DNA of 50,361 nt from CAZGMC01 sp964526565 (GTDB taxonomy: Bacteria > Pseudomonadota > Alphaproteobacteria > DSM-16000 > Inquilinaceae), in the NCBI GenBank assembly GCA_964526565.1, contig CAZGMC010000019.1, positions 1-50,361 on the forward strand, in the 5' to 3' direction. The position numbers and the translations under genes were made by a program. Below, in pieces: positions 1 to 7,600 of this stretch. The notes below the pieces were generated by a model. The model saw nothing but the letters and a program-made list of their open reading frames with translations. It searched no databases and was not told the DNA's origin. The number at the start of each line of letters is the position of its first letter. Position 1 is the stretch's first letter.

Positions 1-6
1 GGGAAG

Positions 7-30
7 CCCGCACGTACGGATCTGTGCGGG
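7..30. terminator. GC hairpin at the window edge
   Basis: CCCGCAC at 7-13 pairs perfectly with GTGCGGG at 24-30 around a 10-nt loop. There is no T-tract on either side, so a terminator role is only a guess. It may end a gene lying before the window. Confidence 0.25.
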
Positions 31-275
31 GGCGCGCGGTAATGCGCGTCCCTGCCGCGATCCGCAACGCCCGCAGCGGCAAGCTGACCCGTGGTGGCGG
101 TGGACGCTGGCCGCGGCAGCGGGCCGTCGTGTCCGCCTGGGGGCTTTCGCCGCGGCGCTCCCGCCGCCATAGTCGTCGCCGGCGACGCCCGCGCACCGTG
201 AGACGAACGGCACGCGGCGCGTCGGCTCCGCGACCAGGGGGCGCGGCCCGGCCCCCGGCCCCAGCAACGGTCGTC

Positions 276-1235
276 ATGCTGTCCATGGCTCTGCTCGCCG
301 CCGGCTTCGTGCTGCTTCTGGTCGGCGGCGAATCGCTGGTCCGCGGCTCGGTCGGCGCGGCCCGCCGGCTCGGCGTGTCGCCGCTGCTGATCGGGCTGAC
401 CCTGGTCGGCTTCGGCACCTCGACGCCGGAGCTGCTGACCAGCGTCCAGGCGGCTCTGGCCGGCTCGCCGGGCATCGCCGTCGGCAACGTGGTCGGCAGC
501 AACATCGCCAACATCCTGCTGATCCTGGGGGTCGCCGCGGTGCTGCGGCCGATCGCCTGCCACCCGGCGGCGTTCCGCCGCGACGGCTCGGTGCTGGCGG
601 CCTCGGCCGTGGTCGTCGCCGGGCTGGCCGTGGCCGGCACCATCGGCCGCGGCTCGGGCACGGTGCTGGTGCTGCTGCTGCTGGCCTATCTCGGCTACAC
701 CTATGTCAGCGAGACGCGCCGGCCCGATGCCGAGGCCGAGCGCCACGTCCGCGAGGCCGAGGTCGCCGGGCCGCCGCCGGGCCCGCTGTGGCGCAACGTC
801 CTGTATGCCGTCGGCGGCATCGCCGTGACCATTCTCGGCGCCCGGCTGCTGGTCGACGGCGCCATAGGGCTGGCGCGGCTGGCCGGCATCTCGGAAGCCG
901 TCATCGGCCTGACCGTGGTGGCGGTGGGCACATCCCTGCCCGAGCTCGTCACCAGCATCATTGCCGCGATCCGGCGCGAGGGCGACGTGGCCTTCGGCAA
1001 CGTGGTCGGCAGCAACATCTACAATGGCCTGGGCATCCTCGGCGTCACCGCGCTGGTGCAGCCTCTGGCCGTGCCGCCGGAGATCCTGGCCTTCGACCTG
1101 TGGGTCATGCTCGGCGTCACCGCCCTGCTGATCGTTTTCGCCGTCACCGGCTGGCGGCTGACACGCACGGAGGGTGGGGTGCTGCTGGGCGGCTACGCCG
1201 CGTACATTGCCATCCTGGCAACCACTGCCAGCTGA
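276..1235 (+). CDS. CaCA-family Na+(K+)/Ca2+ exchanger-like membrane protein
   Basis: Predicted 319-residue inner-membrane cation antiporter of the CaCA superfamily (YrbG type), which exchanges Ca2+ against a monovalent cation. Both alpha repeats are clear. Repeat 1 has GFGTSTPELLTS near residues 45-56 followed by GNVVGSNIANILLI; repeat 2 has AVGTSLPELVTS followed by GNVVGSNIYNGLGI. The acidic residue of each PEL is the expected ion ligand. Around ten hydrophobic helices fall in two halves separated by a short hydrophilic loop (around residues 150-170). The frame stays open upstream to position 24, but that 84-residue extension is Arg/Pro-rich and foreign to the family, so I start at the ATG directly before the first helix; the length then matches the family. 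Ion specificity cannot be read from sequence. It stands alone, about 215 bp before the next gene. Confidence 0.93.
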   Translation: MLSMALLAAGFVLLLVGGESLVRGSVGAARRLGVSPLLIGLTLVGFGTSTPELLTSVQAALAGSPGIAVGNVVGSNIANILLILGVAAVLRPIACHPAAFRRDGSVLAASAVVVAGLAVAGTIGRGSGTVLVLLLLAYLGYTYVSETRRPDAEAERHVREAEVAGPPPGPLWRNVLYAVGGIAVTILGARLLVDGAIGLARLAGISEAVIGLTVVAVGTSLPELVTSIIAAIRREGDVAFGNVVGSNIYNGLGILGVTALVQPLAVPPEILAFDLWVMLGVTALLIVFAVTGWRLTRTEGGVLLGGYAAYIAILATTAS

Positions 1236-1450
1236 GGGTTATCGCCAAGAAAACCATCGAATGGGAAAGAATTTCTCTTAACCTCATAGGCGTGCGGCCA
1301 TAAACTTCAGCCATCGCGCGCATCGGCCGTTCCCGGCGGGGCCGGGCCCACGATGTGCCCGGACTCGATCGGCAACACGCGCGTCGTGCGGCGGCGGCAG
1401 CCATCCGCAGCACGGCACCGACCCATCACCACCGGAAGAGGGCTTGCACG

Positions 1451-1939
1451 ATGCGATACCTGCTCGTCGCGCTGGCGTTCGCGACCGCCCTGGCGGCGGC
1501 GCCGGCCCATGCGGATACCGAAAAGCGCACCGTCTACATCAACCTGACCGGGCCGGAGCTGCAGGCGCTGCTGGAGCAGTGGGGCTTCCGCGCCGACCTG
1601 TCGACCGACCAGGAAGGCGACCCGATGATCACCAGCTCGGTCAACGGCATCAACTTCACGGTGTTCTTCTACGGCTGCGACGAACGGCAGCCGCGGCGCT
1701 GCGACAGCATCGGCTACAGCGCCGGCTTCGACATGGAGCAGCCGCTGGCCGCCGACTACATGAACGACTGGAACCGCTACAACAGGTTCGGCAAGGCCTA
1801 TGTCGACGACGAGGGCAATGCCTACCTTGCCATGAACATCAACGTCGACGGCGGCCTCAGCGAGCCGGCCCTGCGCGACTGGCTGAGCTGGTGGGAGATC
1901 GGCATCGCCGACTATCTGGACTACATCGGCTGGAACTGA
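1451..1939 (+). CDS. Secreted YbjN-domain protein
   Basis: 162 residues with a clear Sec signal peptide (MRYLLVALAFATALAAAP, cleavage after AHA near residue 21), so the mature protein should be periplasmic. The mature part resembles the YbjN family (also called putative sensory transduction regulator): an LTGPELQALLEQWGF helix, a strand with NGINFTVFFYGCD, a pair of cysteines (CDERQPRRC) and a C-terminal LSEPALRDWLSWWE segment. The YbjN fold resembles a type III secretion chaperone, but its biochemical role is not known. A purine-rich GGAAGAGG lies upstream of the chosen ATG; the in-frame extension back to 1355 is not protein-like. It is apparently monocistronic. Confidence 0.8.
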   Translation: MRYLLVALAFATALAAAPAHADTEKRTVYINLTGPELQALLEQWGFRADLSTDQEGDPMITSSVNGINFTVFFYGCDERQPRRCDSIGYSAGFDMEQPLAADYMNDWNRYNRFGKAYVDDEGNAYLAMNINVDGGLSEPALRDWLSWWEIGIADYLDYIGWN

Positions 1940-2098
1940 TCCGGGCCTGCACCGGATCCGATCCGGCCGGCGGTGGGCGGGGCGCCCGCCCTTTTCCCGC
2001 CCGCCGTTTCCTGCGACAGTCGGGCCGGCCGGATGCCCGGCGGCTGGCGCCGCACCCGGTCGGCGTGGGCGACAACGGCGGTCCGGCGGAGGCGGGCG

Positions 2099-2764
2099 AT
2101 GCGGGTGCTGACCATCGACCTCGGCGGGACCTTCCTCAAGGTCCTGGCCAGTGGTGCGGCCGAGGCGCGGCGGGCGCCGTCGGGCAGGCAGATGCGCCCG
2201 ACCGACATGGTCGCCCTGGTGCGGCGCCTGGTCGGCGACTGGCAGTACGATGCCGTGGCGTTCGGCTATCCCGGCGTGGTCCGCGAGAACCGGCCGGTCA
2301 AGGACCCCAACAACCTGGGCCCCGGCTGGGTCGACTTCGACTATGAGCGGGCGCTGGACCGGCCGGTGCGGGTGATCAACGACGCGGCCATGCAGGCGCT
2401 GGGCAGCTACGAGGGCGGGCGCATGCTGTTCCTCGGGCTCGGCACCGGGCTCGGCTCGGCCCTGGTCATCGACAAGGTGGTGCACGGCATGGAGCTGTCG
2501 CACCTGCCCTACAAGGACGGCCACCGGTTTGGCGACTTCCTGGCCCGCCGCGGCATGGAGCGCCTGGGCATGGAGGGCTGGCAGAATGCGGTGGCCGAGG
2601 CCGTGCCTGTGCTGCGGCATGCCGTGTGCGCGGAGTACGTGATCCTGGGCGGCGGCAATGTGCGCCACCTGGACCAGCTGCCGCCCCACACCCGCATCGG
2701 CGCCAACGCCAACGCCTTCCGCGGCGGCTTCCGGCTGTGGCTGGACCCGGAGGTGCGGGCCTGA
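2099..2764 (+). CDS. ROK-family sugar kinase, polyphosphate-glucokinase-like
   Basis: 221-residue kinase of the ROK/ASKHA fold. The N-terminal phosphate-1 loop reads TIDLGGTFLKVL. A mid-region VINDAAMQALGSY supplies the catalytic Asp context, followed by the glycine-rich FLGLGTGLGSALV loop, and the C-terminal VILGGGNVR is the adenosine motif. The ELSHLPYKDG segment after the glycine loop is like polyphosphate glucokinases (PpgK), which phosphorylate glucose with polyphosphate or ATP. The ROK zinc-binding cysteine cluster is absent, as in PpgK. At 221 residues it is slightly shorter than typical PpgK (about 240-260). A GGAGG sits about 9 nt before the ATG. Substrate and donor are inferred from family resemblance only. 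Confidence 0.85.
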   Translation: MRVLTIDLGGTFLKVLASGAAEARRAPSGRQMRPTDMVALVRRLVGDWQYDAVAFGYPGVVRENRPVKDPNNLGPGWVDFDYERALDRPVRVINDAAMQALGSYEGGRMLFLGLGTGLGSALVIDKVVHGMELSHLPYKDGHRFGDFLARRGMERLGMEGWQNAVAEAVPVLRHAVCAEYVILGGGNVRHLDQLPPHTRIGANANAFRGGFRLWLDPEVRA

Positions 2765-2777
2765 CGCACCATCCGCC

Positions 2778-2798
2778 CCGCCGGCGTATCGCCGGCGG
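2778..2798. terminator. Hairpin after the ROK kinase gene
   Basis: A perfect 9-bp GC stem (CCGCCGGCG / CGCCGGCGG) around a TAT loop starts 13 nt after the kinase stop codon. No U-tract follows. The position suits a 3' end stabiliser or weak terminator, but this is unproven. Confidence 0.35.
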
Positions 2799-3161
2799 CG
2801 GCGTTGCGGCCTGGTGCCGCGGCGCAGTGTGGCGGCCTGCCACGTTTGGACGTGCGCTCGGCTCCAGCGCGATACGGACAGGGGCTCCGCAACCCTCGAT
2901 CACCCGTGTGACTCCGATGACGGAAAGTTTGCCTTTTTCCTGACCAGCGGGACGACCAACCCTGGGCAGGACCCGCTCAGCGGCCCGACTGCGGTCGCCC
3001 TCCTGAAGGTCAACTCTTTGATTCATTTAAGTCGTGGGCGGCCCGGCCGACAGGCTGCGACGGCGCGCGGCGGCCCCTCGACAGCCGGAACTGCCGCATT
3101 CCACGGCACATTCTGGCGCGAAAAACAGCAGCGGTACCCTCGCAGGGCGCTCAACTGGAAC
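2799..3161. other. Non-coding stretch with no recognised content
   Basis: About 360 bp between the kinase and the Fe-S protein gene. The open frames crossing it on both strands show no family resemblance and no ribosome binding site, and they read into neighbouring genes out of frame. The stretch becomes less G+C-rich toward its right end, which is where the upstream region of the next gene should lie. Confidence 0.5.
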
Positions 3162-3197
3162 GATTACAGTAATCAAATCATCATGTTGCGACGCAAC
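3162..3197. promoter_or_regulatory. Two adjacent 13-bp palindromes upstream of the IscA-like gene
   Basis: GATTAC-A-GTAATC (3162-3174) and GTTGCG-A-CGCAAC (3185-3197) are both perfect palindromes about a central A. Their centres are 23 bp apart, close to two helical turns. They lie just upstream of the two possible starts (3208, 3259) of the Fe-S protein gene, which is where operators are expected. Neither matches an operator consensus I can name with confidence. Confidence 0.4.
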
Positions 3198-3258
3198 AGG
3201 AGCCGGCATGCGGTTTGCTGAAAGGGCGTGTTCGTTCGATGCCGAAAAGAGGCCTGTC

Positions 3259-3576
3259 ATGGTGGCTCTGACCAACAATGCAGTGCGTGCCATCCGCCGG
3301 TTGATGGAGAATGTGGACGGCAGTGTCTCGGCCCTGCGCATCTATCCCCGCAGCGAAACCTGCGACCGCGCCGACTATCTGAACGCACTGGAGGGCGCCG
3401 ACGGTGCCGCCGATGCCGCGTTCCAGTGCGACGACGTCAAGGTGCTGGTCGATGCCGGCGCCATGCCGCTGACGCCCGACACCCGGCTCGACTATGTCGA
3501 ATGCGGCCGTGGCCGCGGCTTCCGCTTCGACCGCCCGGATCCCGACGAACCGTGCACCTGCGAGGCCGACCGCTGA
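3259..3576 (+). CDS. IscA/HesB-like (A-type) Fe-S cluster protein, divergent
   Basis: 105 residues. The start LTNNAVRAIRRLMEN followed by LRIYPR, then VLVDAGAMPLTPDTRLDY and GFRF, follows the HesB/IscA fold. With this start the cysteines fall at 35, 99 and 101, the positions of the three cluster-binding cysteines in E. coli IscA, although the surroundings differ (SETCD instead of GGCSG, PCTCEADR instead of CGCG-SF). Extra cysteines are at 57 and 82. Family members carry or deliver Fe-S clusters; here the divergence leaves the role open. An in-frame ATG at 3208 with a good AGGAG is an alternative giving 122 residues. I prefer 3259 because of AAGAGG six bases upstream and the family-like length. 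No other isc, suf or nif genes are nearby. Confidence 0.72.
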   Translation: MVALTNNAVRAIRRLMENVDGSVSALRIYPRSETCDRADYLNALEGADGAADAAFQCDDVKVLVDAGAMPLTPDTRLDYVECGRGRGFRFDRPDPDEPCTCEADR

Positions 3577-3658
3577 CGGGACCTTCGTTGCGGTTGAACG
3601 GAGGTGGCCGGATTCGGTACAGATCGTGGCCGAGCCCCAACCCGCCACCCCTGTCGCC

Positions 3659-4150
3659 ATGGCACCCGACCGACCGCCCTGCCCCGCGCCCGAGAACGGC
3701 TTCCTGGCCGGCCACGTGTGCCTGGTCCTGGACAGCCTGGCCCGGCTGACCGGACGCCACGTCACCGATCCGCACGTGCCGCCGGAGGAGCGCGCCCGGT
3801 TCGTGTTCCACGCGCCGTTCGTGCTGGTCAGCCACGGCGCCGAGTCGGACCCGCGGCTGAACTACGGCAACCTCGCCGCGCTGGCGCTGTGGCAGGCGGA
3901 CTGGACGACGTTCACCTCGATCCCGTCGCGCCTGACCGCCGACTCGACGAGCCAGGCGGAGCGCAGCCACCTGCTGGCCCGCGCCCGCAAGCAGGGCTGG
4001 ATCGACGACTACACGGGCATCCGCGTCACCTTCAGCGGGCGCCGGTTCCTGATCCAGAACGCCACCCTGTGGACCGTGTCCGACGCCGACGGGACCTGCC
4101 GCGGCCAGGCCGCGATGTTCGACCGCTACCGCCACCTGGACAGCCGATGA
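3659..4150 (+). CDS. MEKHLA-domain protein
   Basis: 163 residues consisting of one MEKHLA domain, a PAS-like module also found at the C-terminus of plant HD-ZIP III transcription factors. Diagnostic segments are LNYGNLAALALWQADWTTF, PSRLTAD near the middle, the helix QAERSHLLARARKQGWIDDY and the end TGIRVTFSGRRFLIQ followed by GQAAMFDRYRHL. It is a soluble, probably cytoplasmic sensor-like domain with unknown ligand. Its stop codon overlaps the purB start (ATGA at 4147-4150), so the two are translationally coupled. No strong ribosome binding site precedes this ATG; an in-frame GTG at 3626 is an alternative adding 11 residues. Confidence 0.82.
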   Translation: MAPDRPPCPAPENGFLAGHVCLVLDSLARLTGRHVTDPHVPPEERARFVFHAPFVLVSHGAESDPRLNYGNLAALALWQADWTTFTSIPSRLTADSTSQAERSHLLARARKQGWIDDYTGIRVTFSGRRFLIQNATLWTVSDADGTCRGQAAMFDRYRHLDSR

Positions 4151-5451
4151 TCCCCCGCTACAGCCGCCCGGCCATGGCCCGCATCTGGGAGCCGGACAAC
4201 AGGTACCGCATCTGGTTCGAGATCGAGGCGCATGCCTGCGACGCCCAGGCCGAACTCGGCATCATCCCGAAGTCCGCCGCCGCCGCGGTGTGGCAGCGCG
4301 GCCGGTTCGAGGTCGCGCGCATCGACGAGATCGAGCGCGAGACACGCCACGACGTGATCGCCTTCCTGACCAACCTGGCCGAGCACATCGGTCCGGAGGC
4401 GCGCTTCGTGCATCAGGGGCTGACCTCGTCGGACGTGCTCGACACGGCGTTCGCAGTACAGCTCACCCAGGCGGCCAACCTGCTGCTGGCCGACCTCGAC
4501 GCCCTGCTGTCGGCGCTGAAGCGCCGCGCGTTCGAGCACAAGGACACGGTGTGCATCGGCCGCAGCCACGGCGTGCACGCCGAGCCGACCACGTTCGGCC
4601 TGAAGCTGGCCGGCCACTATGCCGCCTTCGCCCGCAACCGCGAGCGCCTGACCCGTGCCCGCGACGAGGTGGCGACCTGTGCCATCTCCGGCGCCGTCGG
4701 CACCTTCGCCAATGTCGACCCGCGCGTCGAGGCGCATGTGGCGGCCAGGCTGGGGCTGGCGGTGGAGCCGGTCTCGACCCAGGTGATCCCGCGCGACCGC
4801 CATGCCGTGTTGTTCGCCACGCTGGCGGTGATCGCCTCGTCGGTGGAGGCGCTGGCCACCGAGGTCCGCCACCTGCAGCGCACCGAGGTGCGCGAGGCCG
4901 AGGAGTTCTTCGAGGCCGGGCAGAAGGGCTCGTCGGCCATGCCGCACAAGCGCAACCCGATCCTGTCGGAGAACCTGACCGGGCTGGCGCGGGTGGTGCG
5001 GGCGGCGGTGGTGCCGGCGCTGGAGAATGTGGCGCTGTGGCACGAGCGGGACATTTCCCATTCGTCGGTGGAGCGGGTGATCGGCCCTGACGCGACCATC
5101 GCGCTGGATTTCGCGCTGGCCCGCCTGACCGGGCTGATCGACCGGCTGCTGGTCCATCCGGAGGCGATGAAGGCCAACCTCGACCGCCTGGGCGGCCTGA
5201 TCCATTCCCAGCGCGTCCTGCTCGCCCTGACCCAGGCGGGGATGAGCCGCGAGGCCGCCTACGCCGCCGTCCAGCGCAACGCCATGCGCGCCTGGGCCGG
5301 CGAGGGGGATTTCGCGGCGCTGCTGCGCGACGACCCGGAGGTCAGCGCCCGCCTCGCCCCCGACCGCCTCGCCCAGGCCTTCAATCTGGCGTATCATACC
5401 AAGCACGTGGACGACATTTTCGCCCGGGTGTTCGGGGCGGAGACCGGTTGA
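4147..5451 (+). CDS. purB: Adenylosuccinate lyase
   Basis: 434 residues, the usual length for bacterial PurB. It catalyses two fumarate-releasing steps of purine synthesis: SAICAR to AICAR, and adenylosuccinate to AMP. The fumarase/aspartase superfamily signature GSSAMPHKRNP is at about residues 261-271, TSSDVLDT near 92-99, and GRSHGVHAEPTTFG (containing the catalytic His region) near 138-151. The N-terminus MIPRYSRPAMARIW is typical. The start overlaps the stop of the MEKHLA gene by ATGA. Downstream there is a 138-bp gap to an antitoxin gene without an obvious terminator. Confidence 0.97.
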   Translation: MIPRYSRPAMARIWEPDNRYRIWFEIEAHACDAQAELGIIPKSAAAAVWQRGRFEVARIDEIERETRHDVIAFLTNLAEHIGPEARFVHQGLTSSDVLDTAFAVQLTQAANLLLADLDALLSALKRRAFEHKDTVCIGRSHGVHAEPTTFGLKLAGHYAAFARNRERLTRARDEVATCAISGAVGTFANVDPRVEAHVAARLGLAVEPVSTQVIPRDRHAVLFATLAVIASSVEALATEVRHLQRTEVREAEEFFEAGQKGSSAMPHKRNPILSENLTGLARVVRAAVVPALENVALWHERDISHSSVERVIGPDATIALDFALARLTGLIDRLLVHPEAMKANLDRLGGLIHSQRVLLALTQAGMSREAAYAAVQRNAMRAWAGEGDFAALLRDDPEVSARLAPDRLAQAFNLAYHTKHVDDIFARVFGAETG

Positions 5452-5589
5452 GCGCAAATTGGCACGGCGGCAGCCGACAGTCCTGACGTTGGCAAGGCAC
5501 TGCGGCCCGACCTTGCGGCAGTCTCCTCCGGAGGCGGCGCAGGTGCCACCTGTCAGCAGGCCGGCAGGAGCGCCACAAGGGGACCGGCG

Positions 5590-5838
5590 ATGACCACGAC
5601 CATGACTCCCGAGGGGCAGGTCACGATCCCGAAGCCGATCCGCGACAGGCTCGGCCTCGGCCCGGGCAGCGAGGTCGACTTCCAGGTCGCCGCTGACGGC
5701 CGCGTTGTCCTCGTCAAGGCGGACACCGGCAGCGGAGCGCGCCGTTTCGGCCGCCTGCGCGGCAGCGCCACCTCGGGCCTCTCGACCGATCAGATCATGG
5801 CGCTGACGCGCGGCGAGGACGGATGTGACGCTGGTTGA
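5590..5838 (+). CDS. AbrB/VapB-type antitoxin, orphaned
   Basis: 82-residue AbrB/MazE/VapB-fold DNA-binding protein. The swapped-hairpin motif is clear: TPEGQVTIPKPIRDRLGLGPGSEVDFQV-type residues 6-33, followed by a short C-terminal tail (GLSTDQIMALTRGE) of the kind that binds a PIN toxin. AAGGGGA precedes the ATG at good spacing. The gene overlaps by 14 bp the start of a PIN-domain toxin gene that is broken after about 13 codons. The intact antitoxin therefore appears to lack its partner here. It would normally repress its own promoter and neutralise the toxin RNase. Confidence 0.88.
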   Translation: MTTTMTPEGQVTIPKPIRDRLGLGPGSEVDFQVAADGRVVLVKADTGSGARRFGRLRGSATSGLSTDQIMALTRGEDGCDAG

Positions 5839-5863
5839 CGTGAACGTCCTGCTCGATGTGGCA
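5825..5863 (+). pseudogene. VapC-type PIN toxin remnant (5' end only)
   Basis: GTG start with GAGGACG just upstream, overlapping the antitoxin end exactly as in intact vapBC pairs. The first residues read VTLVDVNVLLDVA, the first strand of a PIN domain with the first catalytic Asp. Family likeness then stops. The frame continues to 6046 through A+T-richer sequence and a palindromic repeat and encodes nothing PIN-like: the other acidic residues and about 110 residues are missing. The 3' part was probably lost by deletion or replacement. The right boundary is approximate. Confidence 0.62.
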
Positions 5864-5988
5864 CGCCTTATGTTTCGCTACAGGCATGGAGGGGTGCCGC
5901 TTTACAAAAAACAGGCCAGTTATGCAGTATCCTGGATTTTCATCAAGCAAGTGATGATCGCAAGGGCGAACGCCGGAAAACAAAAAAA
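5864..5988. other. A+T-richer filler after the broken toxin
   Basis: About 125 bp with A-runs (ACAAAAAA, AACAAAAAAAC) and base composition clearly unlike the surrounding genes. No gene or terminal inverted repeat is recognised. It separates the toxin stub from the palindromic element and may be part of what replaced the toxin gene. Confidence 0.4.
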
Positions 5989-6100
5989 CGTCATTCCCGC
6001 GCAAGCGGGAACCTCGCGGGATATGGGCACGGTGCGGCCGGGCTGAGCGGAACGCCGCTCTCGACGCCATCGAGGTCCCCCGCCTTGGCGGGGATGACTG
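5989..6100. repeat. REP/BIME-like palindromic element
   Basis: Two hairpins in mirrored order. TTCCCGC-GCAA-GCGGGAA is at 5994-6011 with CGTCAT on its left; TCCCCCGCC-TT-GGCGGGGA is at 6076-6094 followed by TGAC. The outer GTCAT and ATGAC are inverted repeats, so the whole unit is a composite palindrome of about 110 bp. This is the architecture of the extragenic palindromic repeats common in proteobacterial genomes. Only this copy is seen in the window. Confidence 0.65.
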
Positions 6101-6201
6101 GACGATGGAGAGGGATGACCACGGGGATGGGGACGATCATCTTGCTTGTTTCCCTTGGTGTCCCGCCAGATATCCTCGTCATCGACAGCGCCGCGGACCG
6201 G

Positions 6202-6231
6202 TTAAGAAACGCGAAGCGCGTTCCATATAAT
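6202..6231 (+). promoter_or_regulatory. Predicted sigma-70-type promoter for telA
   Basis: A perfect TATAAT (6226-6231) is preceded at 18 bp by TTAAGA (6202-6207, four of six consensus matches). The start of transcription would be near 6238, about 65 nt before the telA-family gene. The region 6101-6301 holds no gene. Confidence 0.5.
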
Positions 6232-6301
6232 CTCCGGCCGCTTGATGCCGCGGCCGGCCGGCTGCAGACGGGGCCGACACGCAACGGAGGATCGCCATCC
6301 C

Positions 6302-7408
6302 ATGCCCGAAACCGCCCTTGCCACGCGTTCCACCGACACCGCGCTGGCCGTGCTGGCGCCCGAATCCCGCGCCCTGGAGCCGGCCGAGCGCCAGGAGATC
6401 GAAAAGATCAAGAAGAACGTCGACCTGATGTCGTCGACCAGCGTGATCAACTTCGGCACCCAGTCGGAACGCCGCGTCGCGGACTTCGCCGACAGCGTGC
6501 TGGAGCAGGTCATGTCCAAGGACCTGGGCCCCGTGCACGAACGGCTGTCGGAGATCAAGATGATCGCCAACGGCCTCAACGCCGAACGCCTGCGCGAGAA
6601 GAAAGGCTTCTTCAGCCGCCTGTTCTTCAACGTCAAACGCGAGATCGCCAGCTTCTCGGACCGGTTCATGACGGCGCGCGGCCAGATCGACGGCATCGCC
6701 GCCAGGATGGAGGACCACATCCAGGAGGTCAACCTCGGGCTGATCATGCTCGACAAGCTGTTCGACCAGAACCTGGAGAACTTCCGCGAGCTGAGCCTGC
6801 ACATCCAGGCCGGCAAGGAACTGCTGGAGCACTATCGCACCGTCGTGCTCAAGCAGGCCGAGGCCGAGGCCAAGGCGCGCGAGAACGACCCCAACGCCCT
6901 GGTCTACGCCCAGCAGGTGCGCGACCTGAAGGCGGCGATCGAGCGCCTGGACCGCAAGATCATGAACCTGGAGAAGTCCAAGGCCATCGCCCACGCCTCG
7001 ATGCCGACCATCCGCCAGGTCCAGCAGACCGGCATCATGCTGGTCGAGGAGCTGCGCTCGGCCATCGCCCACGCCATCCCGGCGTGGAAGAACACCATGC
7101 TGATCCACATCGAGCAGCTCAAGCAGCGGCACGGGCTGGAAACGCTCAAGGCGATGACCGACTTCACGAATGCCCAGCTCCAGGCCATGGCCGACCAGCT
7201 CGAGCAGAACACGGTCGCCATCCACCAGCAGAGCCAGCGCGGCATCGCCGACGTCGAGGCGATCACCTACACCATCAACAAGCTGATCGGCACGCTGGAC
7301 AAGGTCGACGACCTGGAGCGCCAGGCCCGCGAGGCCCGCGAGCGCGGCCGCGCCGAGCTGGCCAAGGCCGAGGCCGACCTGCGCGCCCAGCAGACCAGGA
7401 TCGATTGA
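6302..7408 (+). CDS. telA: TelA/KlaA-family (toxic anion resistance) protein
   Basis: 368 residues, largely alpha-helical, matching the TelA (YaaN/KlaA) family linked to tellurite and other stress resistance. Recognisable segments include DLMSSTSVINFGTQSE near residue 42, GFFSRLFFNVKREI near 101, and LEKSKAIAHASMPTIRQVQ followed by LPA/IPAWK-type and LKQRHGLETLKAMTDFTNAQL in the second half. The C-terminus is a charged coiled coil. GGAGG lies 11 nt upstream of the ATG. The next gene encodes an XpaC-family protein, reproducing the xpaC-telA pairing known from Firmicutes (with reversed order). The molecular activity of the family is not established. Confidence 0.93.
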   Translation: MPETALATRSTDTALAVLAPESRALEPAERQEIEKIKKNVDLMSSTSVINFGTQSERRVADFADSVLEQVMSKDLGPVHERLSEIKMIANGLNAERLREKKGFFSRLFFNVKREIASFSDRFMTARGQIDGIAARMEDHIQEVNLGLIMLDKLFDQNLENFRELSLHIQAGKELLEHYRTVVLKQAEAEAKARENDPNALVYAQQVRDLKAAIERLDRKIMNLEKSKAIAHASMPTIRQVQQTGIMLVEELRSAIAHAIPAWKNTMLIHIEQLKQRHGLETLKAMTDFTNAQLQAMADQLEQNTVAIHQQSQRGIADVEAITYTINKLIGTLDKVDDLERQAREARERGRAELAKAEADLRAQQTRID

Positions 7409-7600
7409 CGGGCATCGCTCGCGACCGGGATCGATCGACCGGAGCGGCGTGACCGGGATCGACTGACGTCGCCCGCCACACTATGGTCCGTCCGGCAACG
7501 GCCGGTGGTCCATAGATGACGCTTTTGCGACGCATCCTGCCCGCCCTGGCCGTGGCCGGGCTGCCCGCCGCCGGCGACGGCGGCTACAACTGACGGCGCC

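Noticed and set aside
24..275. N-terminal extension of the CaCA exchanger frame
   Set aside because: Arg/Pro/Gly-rich, unlike the family, and placed before the first transmembrane helix without a ribosome binding site.
5458..5475. Possible sigma-54 promoter (TTGGCACG) after purB
   Set aside because: The -12 element at the required spacing reads CAGC instead of TTGC.
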